DNA of 10,274 bases. It comes from JAKVCB01 sp963578605 (lineage in GTDB: Bacteria; Planctomycetota; Planctomycetia; Pirellulales; Lacipirellulaceae). The stretch spans positions 1 to 10,274 of the forward strand of contig CAUZEA010000155.1 in the NCBI GenBank assembly GCA_963578605.1, given 5' to 3'. The translations under genes and the position numbers were made by a program. Below, piece by piece: positions 1-6,193 of this stretch; position 1 is the stretch's first letter, and every line of letters starts with the position of its first letter. The notes under the pieces were generated by a model. The model saw only the letters and a list, made by a program, of their open reading frames with translations, made no database searches and was not told the DNA's origin.

Positions 1-139
1 CCGTGGTGGAACCATCGCCCCAGTTGATACGGACGGTGTGGGTGTCCTCGGTGCCCGGATCGTCGAAGTCCAGGTTGAGGGTCGCCAGCTGGTGTTCGTC
101 GATGGTGACGACCGGCTCGATCACCAGGCCACTGGGCGC
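1..139 (-). repeat. PKD-like repeat unit D (partial, cut by the left edge)
   Basis: Fourth repeat from residue 425, with the NLDF variant again (LATLNLDFDDPG) and the core INWGDGST. It is truncated by the window, so the total number of units cannot be known. Confidence 0.8.
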
Positions 140-1411
140 CACATTACGAACCTCGACGTAAGTGCCAGCCGCAGTACTGCCGCCATCGTCGTCGGTGACC
201 GTGACGTTGATCGCGTAGATACCCTGGGCCGTGCCGGCGGGGTTGTCGTCCAGGTACTGGTGGGTGGTAGTGAGATTACGGGCCCCGACCGACAGGGTGA
301 GGTTCTCTGGGGTGGAACCATCGCCCCAGTCGATACTGACGGTGTGGGTGTCCTCGGTGCCCGGATCGTCGAAGGCCAGGCTGAGGGTCGCCAGCTGGTG
401 TTCGTCGATGGTGACGACCGGCTCGATCACCAGGCCACTGGGCGCCACATTATCGACCATGACCGAGGTGCCGACTGCGGTGCTGCCGCCATCGTCGTCG
501 GTGACCGTGACGTTAATTGCGTAATCGTTGAAGGCCAGGTTGGGGTTGTCGTCCAGGTACTGGTGGATGATGGTGAGACTACGGGCCCCGACCGACAGGG
601 TGAGGTTCTCTGGGGTGGAACCATCGCCCCAGTCGATACTGGCGGTGTGAGTGTCTTCGGTGCCCGGATCGTCGAAGTCCAGGTTGAGGGTCGCCAGCTG
701 GTGTTCGTCGACAGTGACGACCGGCTCGATCACCAGACCACTGGGCGCCACATTACGAACTTCGACGTAAGTGCCAGCCGCAGTACTGTTGCCATCGTCG
801 TTGGTGACCGTGACGTTGATGGCGTAGATGTCCTGGGGCGTCCCCGTGGGGTTGTCGTCCAGGTACTGGTGCATGGTGGTGAGATAACGGACCCCGGCCG
901 CCAGGGTGAGGTTCTCTGGGGTGGAACCATCGCCCCAGTCGATACTAGCGGTGTGGGTGTCGTCGGTGCCCGGATCGTTGAAGGCCAGGCTGAGGGTCGC
1001 CAGCTGGTGTTCGTCGACGGTGCCGACCGGCTCGACCACCAGGCCACTAGGCGCCTCATTGTGGGCCTCGTCCAGCACGTTGGATGACGATGCAACATCG
1101 ATATCATTCAACTGGAGGCCAAGGTCATCTGGGTTGGTAGTTTCGGCGGTTTGCCCTGCCTGATATACGTCGGTCCAATCGAACTGGGGTGTTGTCGCGT
1201 TGTTGTTATCGGCGCTTGCAACAAGGGGGTCTCCCTGGGCGGCAAGAGCTGGATCGACGAGACTCTGAATCGAGGCATTGAGAACACGGCGAGGTTCAAG
1301 CTTGCGGACGGCTGGATGGCTCCACAGCGATTCCCGCGGACAACGTTGGCGTCGTTGTTTGCCGCGTCTTAAGCGGGCGGACAGCTGATCAAGCCGTGAA
1401 GACCTGCGCAT
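1..1411 (-). CDS. Giant secreted/surface protein with LEPR-XLL-type leader and PKD-like repeats (partial, C-terminus off the left edge)
   Basis: Reading from ATG at 1411 gives 470 codons with no stop before the left edge, so only the N-terminus is present. The protein starts MRRSSRLDQLSARLRRGKQ, has 11 Arg in its first 26 residues, then KLEPRRVLNAS at residues 37-47. This is the LEPR-XLL-type N-terminal motif seen on very large planctomycete and verrucomicrobial secreted proteins. A linker rich in Asn, Thr and Asp (about 60-119) leads to four repeats of about 101-102 residues from residue 120. Each holds VDEHQLATL, a DPGTEDTHT segment, the PKD-type core IDWGDGSTPENL, HQYLDDNP and YAINVTVTDDDGGST. 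PKD/Ig-like beta-sandwich tandems normally form elongated extracellular stalks; adhesion or cell-surface roles are usual but not shown here. The start was chosen because it places the Arg-rich leader directly before LEPR. The ribosome site is weak (GGGA about 14 nt upstream). It is divergent from the cysteine-rich gene at 1880. The long open frame on the opposite strand is a by-product of the repeats. Confidence 0.85.
   Translation of the reverse strand, partial: MRRSSRLDQLSARLRRGKQRRQRCPRESLWSHPAVRKLEPRRVLNASIQSLVDPALAAQGDPLVASADNNNATTPQFDWTDVYQAGQTAETTNPDDLGLQLNDIDVASSSNVLDEAHNEAPSGLVVEPVGTVDEHQLATLSLAFNDPGTDDTHTASIDWGDGSTPENLTLAAGVRYLTTMHQYLDDNPTGTPQDIYAINVTVTNDDGNSTAAGTYVEVRNVAPSGLVIEPVVTVDEHQLATLNLDFDDPGTEDTHTASIDWGDGSTPENLTLSVGARSLTIIHQYLDDNPNLAFNDYAINVTVTDDDGGSTAVGTSVMVDNVAPSGLVIEPVVTIDEHQLATLSLAFDDPGTEDTHTVSIDWGDGSTPENLTLSVGARNLTTTHQYLDDNPAGTAQGIYAINVTVTDDDGGSTAAGTYVEVRNVAPSGLVIEPVVTIDEHQLATLNLDFDDPGTEDTHTVRINWGDGSTT
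140..445 (-). repeat. PKD-like repeat unit C (306 bp)
   Basis: Third repeat, residues 323-424. It returns to the SLAF variant and to the TYVEVRN ending of unit A, while its GTEDTHT and LSVGAR segments match unit B. This is one half of an alternating pattern across the array. Confidence 0.85.
446..748 (-). repeat. PKD-like repeat unit B (303 bp)
   Basis: Second repeat, residues 222-322. It carries the NLDF variant (LATLNLDFDDPG). It differs from its neighbours by a segment reading DNPNLAFNDYAINV and by ending TSVMVDN instead of TYVEVRN. It is one codon shorter than units A and C. Confidence 0.85.
749..1054 (-). repeat. PKD-like repeat unit A (306 bp)
   Basis: First repeat of the protein, residues 120-221, from APSGLVVEP to EVRN. 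It carries the SLAF variant in its first strand (LATLSLAFNDPG) and is the most diverged unit (GTDD, AAGVRYL, TNDDGNS). The DNA is very similar to the next three units at the same phase. Confidence 0.85.
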
Positions 1412-1622
1412 ATTTTGAAGTTTCCCGATCCGTTGTCCCTGGTCTGGCTTCGCGGTGAAAAAGGATTCGTTTGGAGTTGACTTGGGGAGGAGGTAGCCGG
1501 GTTTGACCGGAGGACGATGCGTCGCTCGATGCGGCGATGGATGTTGGAAGAATGCGAATAGGAAGCGGACAAGCTGCTGGGGCAAAAAAATTGCCTGGAA
1601 ACAGTGTAGTGGCCCGAATTCT

Positions 1623-1652
1623 ATTATCACGACCAGGGGGCCAGAATGTCAA
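1623..1652 (-). promoter_or_regulatory. Candidate sigma70-type promoter for the PKD-repeat gene
   Basis: On the minus strand a perfect -35 TTGACA (1652-1647) is followed after 18 nt by GATAAT (1628-1623), five of six matches to TATAAT. It points at the PKD-repeat gene and predicts a start near 1616, which would leave a 5' UTR of about 205 nt. This is pattern matching only; planctomycete promoter consensus is poorly defined. Confidence 0.45.
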
Positions 1653-1660
1653 ACATTCTG
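1642..1660. promoter_or_regulatory. Perfect 8-bp inverted repeat overlapping the candidate -35 (possible operator)
   Basis: The sequence cagaatgtcaaacattctg has 8-bp perfect arms (1642-1649 and 1653-1660) around a CAA centre. The candidate -35 TTGACA of the minus-strand promoter lies inside it. That placement suits a repressor binding site. No T-run follows on either strand, so a terminator is unlikely. Confidence 0.4.
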
Positions 1661-1823
1661 ATCACGTGCATCCCTTGATGAGGTAGTAATTTGCGGCATT
1701 TTAGGCCTGTCCTGGCAGGTGGTTCGGACTTGCATCTCCCTGGACACGGAGGGTGGCAAGCTTTGCGGTTTGTGTTGATTTTGCTGGAGGTGGATCTGCG
1801 GAGGGGTCGAAGTACGAATGATG

Positions 1824-1871
1824 TCGCTGCGTCTCTCCGCCTTTTAGTCGCTGCGTCTCTCCGCCTTTTAG
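1824..1871 (+). repeat. Perfect 24-bp tandem direct repeat just upstream of the cysteine-rich gene
   Basis: Two identical head-to-tail 24-bp copies occupy 1824-1847 and 1848-1871; each begins tcgctgcgtctctcc and ends cttttag. The second copy ends on the first base of the GAGG ribosome site of the gene at 1880, so the pair lies in the mRNA leader or core promoter. If the reading frame were extended upstream, the repeat would encode AASLRLLV twice, which looks like non-coding sequence read through. Confidence 0.85.
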
Positions 1872-1874
1872 AGG
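1871..1874 (+). promoter_or_regulatory. Ribosome binding site fixing the start at 1880
   Basis: GAGG lies 5 nt before ATG 1880. It is the best Shine-Dalgarno match ahead of any gene in the window, and it favours ATG 1880 over the upstream TTG at 1691 and over the later ATG at 1940. Confidence 0.65.
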
Positions 1875-1879
1875 TTCTT

Positions 1880-2899
1880 ATGTGTTTTGAGCGTATTATC
1901 AGTCAGATCCTGGACAGATGGCAATTCAACCCGTTGCGGATGTTCAGCACATACGGCTGGGCATTAGTCCTGAGTTTTGCACTGGCTGGAGCGGGGGCGC
2001 TGGCGGACAGTCCACTTAAGTTGGACCAAAATCCTGGTGTTCAACCGCTATCGTCGACGGGTTCCATTCGGACCGACGGGACGAAGATTCTTTCCACGAC
2101 GGTCCCTTCAAGTGAGTTAGGGACCTTGCCCTCTGATTCAGGGTTTGCTTTGCCGTCAGTCGCACCACCTACGGTTACTGTGGGCGTGATTAGAAACATT
2201 CCGATTGCCGATCCAAACAAGTGCCACGGTTTGCCGGGCCTGGTAAGCGAACCCTGCATGCGCCCAATATGTGGTCCGCAAAATTGCGGGTCCGCAAATC
2301 TTTCGGGAGTGACTCGTCCGACACAGATATTCAGGCCGGACGGCGCAGAATCGGAAATTTCGTCGTTGTTTTTGGTCGACCGATCTGTTTGCCTGGCTCA
2401 GCTTGAGCAACTGGAAGAGGCGGGAGAGATCCCTGCCGAGTTCAACACGCCCAGTTGGATTTCAAAGCCGATGAATTCGCTGGGAGTGAATATTGAAATG
2501 CCACCGGGTGATTTGCCGGAAAGCCATACGGATCATCAGCACGACGGGCCGTGTGATCCGCAGCAGTGTGGTCGTGGTTGGTCCAGCTTTTACTATTACT
2601 TTGCAGCGACCGGCCTCTACTACAACCCTCTTTACTTCGAAGAGGTGAATCTCGAACGTTTTGGATATGGATGTTCGTGTTGTCTGCAACCAGTTGCTTC
2701 GGCTGCCCACTTCTTCGCGCGCGTACCCGCGTTGCCCTACTTGATGGGTACCGATTGTCCCGGGGAATGCAATTACGCGTTGGGACATTACCGACCAGGC
2801 AGCTGTGTCCCTTGGCGGCGAAATTGTGTTCCGCTTAATGGTCGGGGGGGACTTAGCCAGGCTGGCGCGGTTATGGGTCTGGTATTCCTGTTGCCTTGA
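1880..2899 (+). CDS. Secreted cysteine-rich protein with YFEEVNLERFG motif, function unknown
   Basis: A 339-residue protein. An N-region of about 20 residues precedes a hydrophobic stretch (WALVLSFALAGAGALA, residues 27-42), with a likely Sec signal-peptidase cut after ALA at 42. Residues 43-235 are low in recognisable domains and contain a small Cys cluster (C115 and the CGPQNCG segment that follows). The C-terminal third is the recognisable part: CDPQQCGRGW, FYYYFAATGLYYNPLYFEEV, NLERFGYGCSCC, then PALPYLMGTDCPGEC and GHYRPGSC. From memory, this motif set recurs in exported planctomycete proteins annotated as hypothetical, so I treat it as a lineage-specific family. The many Cys suggest disulfides or metal binding outside the cytoplasm. 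ATG 1880 is preferred because of the GAGG site; ATG 1940 would give a shorter signal peptide. It is convergent with the protease-adaptor gene and divergent from the PKD-repeat gene. Confidence 0.8.
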   Translation: MCFERIISQILDRWQFNPLRMFSTYGWALVLSFALAGAGALADSPLKLDQNPGVQPLSSTGSIRTDGTKILSTTVPSSELGTLPSDSGFALPSVAPPTVTVGVIRNIPIADPNKCHGLPGLVSEPCMRPICGPQNCGSANLSGVTRPTQIFRPDGAESEISSLFLVDRSVCLAQLEQLEEAGEIPAEFNTPSWISKPMNSLGVNIEMPPGDLPESHTDHQHDGPCDPQQCGRGWSSFYYYFAATGLYYNPLYFEEVNLERFGYGCSCCLQPVASAAHFFARVPALPYLMGTDCPGECNYALGHYRPGSCVPWRRNCVPLNGRGGLSQAGAVMGLVFLLP

Positions 2900-2974
2900 T
2901 CTGAGGTACGTTGGAGAGTCTCCCCACACGCCACCCTGGTCGAGTCGGGTCTGCCAGGGCTTCGGCCGTTGAAA

Positions 2975-3000
2975 GCACGTTTATTGCCAGGGGGACGTGC
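2975..3000 (-). terminator. Possible weak terminator after the M50-HlyD gene
   Basis: Just past the TGA at 3009-3007, the minus strand has GCACGT and ACGTGC arms (6 bp) around a 14-nt loop, followed by TTTC. The stem is short and the T-run is only three bases, so this is a tentative call. A second 6-bp stem (ccctgg 2934-2939, ccaggg 2954-2959) lies further on, in the same 107-bp space between convergent genes. Confidence 0.25.
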
Positions 3001-3006
3001 CCCAGG

Positions 3007-5217
3007 TCAGGCAGGCAAACGAAATGTCTGTGCAAGCCAGCGGAGGATGCGACGCCCCAGTTGCATCGGCATGGTGGTCACCTTCGCCCGTCCACGAGTT
3101 CCAATGAGCAGGCCATGTGGAGTGTCCGTAAACTGGACGCGGACCCGGAAGTAGGCATCTTCACCTCCCGGTGGCGTCAATCCTGCCGAGAGTCGTTCCA
3201 GGGGGGTCGGCTCGTTTTGGAGCAGGCGATTGCTGCTGACGTCGCGCTGGGCCACTTCGACAACTTGACCGTACAGCACGTCGTGGGGTCGTTCATCGAG
3301 TTCCAGGCGTACTTCTTGCCCGGTGCCAATCCGTTGGGCTTCCGCATCTTTGACAAGCAAGACCGCTTCCAACGCGGTTGGATCACCGACCCAACAAATG
3401 AGTGTGCCTGGCTCAACCAGGGCCCCCAGATTCTCTGCATCGAGAATGGTACCCGACCATGTCGGCAGTTGGTTTTGCTGGTCGGATGGTTGGGGAATCG
3501 GTGGCACTGGCAAGACCGTCCCCGCTTGCGGGGCTTTCAGTATCAAACGGTTGGCCTCATGGCGAAGATCTACGAGTTGTGCTTGGATGGAAGTGAGCGT
3601 TGCCCGAGCAGCTGGAATCTCGGCACCCGCAGTCTCATCTTGTCCCCGCAGTATTTCGAGATGTTCCAGCTGCAGGGCTTGAAGTCTCTTGTGTCCCTCC
3701 AGTTGGGTCAGATTTCGCATGACTTCGCTATTGTCAAGCCGAGCGATGGGTTGTCCCGCCTTGACTGTGGTACCGACGGGTGCCGCGTTGACGAGTTTGC
3801 CTGCGACGGTCGCATAGACACGCACAGCCTTCTCAGGCATCAAGATAACGGGTGCGGCAACACGGTAGGGGACCGGTAACATCATCAGGCCAAAAGCAGC
3901 GGCAACAGTCAGCAGCAAACTAAACGCCACGCGCCTACTGCCAATCTGGCGGCGACGAATTGGGTTGCGCAAGAAGTGGGCTGTACTCATGAGGGGTCCC
4001 AAGATTGCGCTTCCGACAACGGCGATGCCCACGCCGTAGGCGAGGCCTTCGAGATGCAGCGGATGCAGAAATGTGACTAACATCCAAAGGATCCCTGTCA
4101 GGACCAAAGCGAGGTAGAGCTTTGAGCACATGCCATAGAGGGCGAGCCAGCCACGGTGACGTTCAGGGACCAGTACGTCTTCGAAATCTTTTAATCCCAA
4201 CAGCCAGCGGGCACTGATTTGCCGGAGCACTTGTCGCGATCGTTGCCAGAGATTTGGAGTCGCAGTGAGATCCGAGAGGATGTAGTAACCGTCATATCGC
4301 AAGAGCGGGTTGGCATTAATGACAAGCGTGCTGACCGTACAGACCAACACGATATCGAGTGCGACCAGCTGGAGAATCCCGGGTTGACTGTACCACCAGA
4401 CGATCACTGCCAAGGCTGCGAGCACGAACTCCACAATCATCCCAGCCGCTGAAATAAGGATTCGCTGACGGCGGTCTGGTAGCTGCCAGGCGTCTGACAC
4501 ATCGCAATACAAGCACGGGGTAAAAGCCAGGAGCAGCAAGCCGAGTTCGTGAACTTCCCGGCCAAAATGTTTACAGGCTAGAGCGTGTCCCAGTTCGTGC
4601 AGGATCTTGACCACCGCAATCGCAAGCATCAGCCAGCCTACATTGCGGAAGTCGGCAAGTTGGTCCAAGTCAGGCAGGCGGGTCCAAAACTCTTTGAAGT
4701 GCCCGACGACAAGTGTCGCCGCAAATAATACGAGCAGGCCTGCCAACGCGGTTGTTCGCCATGAGAAGAGCCACCGACACTTCGCATGGACTGCCGTGAG
4801 CCAACGATCTGGATCGATGCCCCGAAAACGGATTGCCAGAATCTTTGTCCAGGCGAAGGACCATCGACGTCGTTGCTCCTGATCTCGTTTTTCGAGCAAT
4901 TCGCGTGCCTGACCAGGAGTCGTGCTGACCACGATACCGGCTTTGTGCAACCGGTGGAGGAATCCCCACATGGCTTCGTGCGAAAGTCGTTCCGGGGCAA
5001 ATTTGGCTTCGTAGTCGCGGCACAGTTTGGCCAGGCTGGTTGGTGTTCGCAAACAATCGAGCAGAAAATACTCTTGCGGCGTGAATTGATGATGTTCAAG
5101 GGTGAGCGGATCTTTGACCATCCAGACCTGTCCAGTCGCCATTTCAACCGGTACGGCAACCAGGTCTGGTCGCAGTCGCAAATTCAGAAGCCGCTCAATC
5201 GAAGCGAGTTCATCCAT
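3007..5217 (-). CDS. PqqD-like / M50 site-2-type metalloprotease / HlyD adaptor fusion
   Basis: A 736-residue inner-membrane protein. Residues about 15-100 resemble a PqqD-like winged helix (FTPQEYFLLDCL, FLHRLHKAGIVVS), a fold that binds peptide leaders in RiPP systems. Membrane segments lie near 155-172, 194-212, 224-236, 253-275, 281-300, 360-380, 392-410 and 430-447. The M50 zinc site is intact: HELGH at 207-211, and NPLLRYDG at 303-310 with D309 as expected third ligand. From about 460 the chain becomes a HlyD-type adaptor: a lipoyl half-motif at 467-498 (VAGKLVNAAPVG, VKAGQPIARLD), a short coiled coil at 500-555, the second half at 558-570 (LILKAPQAGTVLP), then beta-barrel-like sequence. 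Related proteins are annotated as site-2 protease family or putative peptide zinc metalloprotease (YydH-like). It is the last of three co-directional genes, 52 bp after the HlyD gene. No strong ribosome site is seen. No ABC or RND protein is encoded beside it. Confidence 0.9.
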   Translation of the reverse strand: MDELASIERLLNLRLRPDLVAVPVEMATGQVWMVKDPLTLEHHQFTPQEYFLLDCLRTPTSLAKLCRDYEAKFAPERLSHEAMWGFLHRLHKAGIVVSTTPGQARELLEKRDQEQRRRWSFAWTKILAIRFRGIDPDRWLTAVHAKCRWLFSWRTTALAGLLVLFAATLVVGHFKEFWTRLPDLDQLADFRNVGWLMLAIAVVKILHELGHALACKHFGREVHELGLLLLAFTPCLYCDVSDAWQLPDRRQRILISAAGMIVEFVLAALAVIVWWYSQPGILQLVALDIVLVCTVSTLVINANPLLRYDGYYILSDLTATPNLWQRSRQVLRQISARWLLGLKDFEDVLVPERHRGWLALYGMCSKLYLALVLTGILWMLVTFLHPLHLEGLAYGVGIAVVGSAILGPLMSTAHFLRNPIRRRQIGSRRVAFSLLLTVAAAFGLMMLPVPYRVAAPVILMPEKAVRVYATVAGKLVNAAPVGTTVKAGQPIARLDNSEVMRNLTQLEGHKRLQALQLEHLEILRGQDETAGAEIPAARATLTSIQAQLVDLRHEANRLILKAPQAGTVLPVPPIPQPSDQQNQLPTWSGTILDAENLGALVEPGTLICWVGDPTALEAVLLVKDAEAQRIGTGQEVRLELDERPHDVLYGQVVEVAQRDVSSNRLLQNEPTPLERLSAGLTPPGGEDAYFRVRVQFTDTPHGLLIGTRGRAKVTTMPMQLGRRILRWLAQTFRLPA

Positions 5218-5269
5218 AGCGTGTCTCGCTCTGCGAGGCTCTTGGGTTAAGGGAACAGCATCAGCCCAA

Positions 5270-6193
5270 TTACGGTACGTCGGGAGCGGAGGTTTTCACC
5301 CACATCTGCACGCGCTGGCCGGGGCGAAGCCGTCGATCGGTGTTGTCGATTTCCGCCCAGATGCGAACTTGTTTAGTAATCGGGTCCATTTCCGGGCTGA
5401 CAAATACGACCTTGCCCGAGATTTCATCGTCAGTCGTCGAGCTTTGAAACTGGTCGCCCGCGTAGGGGGCTAGTCGTACGGGCGATCCTGCCAACTGTGT
5501 GCCAACCTGTTCGGCTGGCACAAACCCTTCTGCCTTGAGCCGGTCGATGGCCACCATGCGGAGAACTTGTTCTCCGGGCTCGACCCATTCTGCTGCGCGA
5601 ACATAAACCTCCACCACGGTACCTGCGAAAGGTGCTCTTAGTTGTCTCTGAGTGATTTGCAGCCGCGCTGCTTCCAGTTGTTGTTCGTGAAGCAGCACTT
5701 GGAATTGTTCAAGAGTTATGTCAAATTCTGCTTGCTCATATCCCAGGCCATTTTTATCGACGGTCAGTTGCTCAACGTCGATTTGCGATTGGGAAACACT
5801 TTTTGGAGATCGTTTATTCGATTCTTTTGACCTTTGTAACTCGGCCTTGGCCACCTCGTGTGCTTTGGAGGCGTAACGCAGGCTCACATCATTGTCAGCC
5901 TTATGGCGGGCTGCTTCCAGCTCGATCTCTGCGGTACGCTCAGCGGTGCGGGCCACCTGGTCATTGACCTGTGCCAGCAACGCTCCTTTGGCAACCTGTT
6001 GGCCTTCATGCACATCGACCGCTGTGAGCACACCTGCTTGCTGGGCAGGAACCTCTGCTTCGTTGATCAGGCGAAGGATGACCGATTGCACTTCAACTTC
6101 ACGACCGAATGCCGTGTGAAAATCAATGGCGAACAGAAGTGCCACAACGCCGCAGTAAAAAGTCATACCATGCATTGTTTCAAACGGTTTCAT
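5270..6193 (-). CDS. Periplasmic HlyD-family adaptor (membrane fusion protein)
   Basis: A 307-residue protein from ATG 6193. The N-terminus (MKPFETMHGMTFYCG, then hydrophobic VVALLFAIDFHTAFG to residue 30) looks like a Sec signal or membrane anchor. A first lipoyl half-motif follows at 49-75 (PAQQAGVLTAVDVHEGQQVA), a Lys/Glu/Gln-rich coiled coil at 80-183, the second half-motif at 185-197 (LRAPFAGTVVEVY), and a barrel and membrane-proximal region ending LRPGQRVQMWVKTS. Such adaptors bridge inner-membrane transporters and TolC channels. The start is chosen because it overlaps the stop of the upstream gene as TGATG, a sign of translational coupling. An in-frame ATG at 6226 would add 11 residues (MGCSAPPGHLL) and overlap the upstream gene by 34 bp. 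The protein lacks the GAF and protease fusions of its operon partners, so it may be the adaptor that contacts TolC. Confidence 0.87.
   Translation of the reverse strand: MKPFETMHGMTFYCGVVALLFAIDFHTAFGREVEVQSVILRLINEAEVPAQQAGVLTAVDVHEGQQVAKGALLAQVNDQVARTAERTAEIELEAARHKADNDVSLRYASKAHEVAKAELQRSKESNKRSPKSVSQSQIDVEQLTVDKNGLGYEQAEFDITLEQFQVLLHEQQLEAARLQITQRQLRAPFAGTVVEVYVRAAEWVEPGEQVLRMVAIDRLKAEGFVPAEQVGTQLAGSPVRLAPYAGDQFQSSTTDDEISGKVVFVSPEMDPITKQVRIWAEIDNTDRRLRPGQRVQMWVKTSAPDVP

Larger units (their letters stand above)
1412..1879. other. Intergenic region between divergent genes
   Basis: No gene is supported in these 468 bp. Open frames here are short and lack recognisable protein features, including the part of the plus frame that extends upstream of 1880. 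The region holds the minus-strand promoter candidate and palindrome (1623-1660), a short ggcaa/ttgcc inverted repeat around an A-tract (1581-1595), and the 24-bp tandem duplication (1824-1871). No clear -35/-10 pair for the plus-strand gene was found. Confidence 0.6.

Noticed and set aside
38..1087. A 349-residue open frame on the plus strand with internal repeats
   Set aside because: It is antisense to the PKD-repeat gene. Its repeats are only the complement of the PKD units. The minus-strand reading gives a coherent PKD core (IDWGDGS) and a LEPR-type N-terminus, while this frame gives no recognisable fold.
1581..1595. ggcaa/ttgcc inverted repeat around an A-tract as a terminator
   Set aside because: The arms are only 5 bp and the A/T tract is in the loop rather than after the stem. 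It also lies between divergent starts, where no terminator is needed.
1389..1652. Short minus-strand frames overlapping the PKD-gene start
   Set aside because: They are in other frames and lack recognisable features. They end within the Arg-rich leader of the better-supported gene.
1691..1879. An upstream extension of the cysteine-rich gene from a TTG codon
   Set aside because: It would put 63 residues, including a translated tandem repeat, before the signal peptide. ATG 1880 has a good GAGG site and a plausible signal sequence.
2911..3879. A 322-residue open frame on the plus strand
   Set aside because: It is antisense to the adaptor half of the M50-HlyD gene, whose lipoyl motifs and coiled coil are clear on the minus strand.
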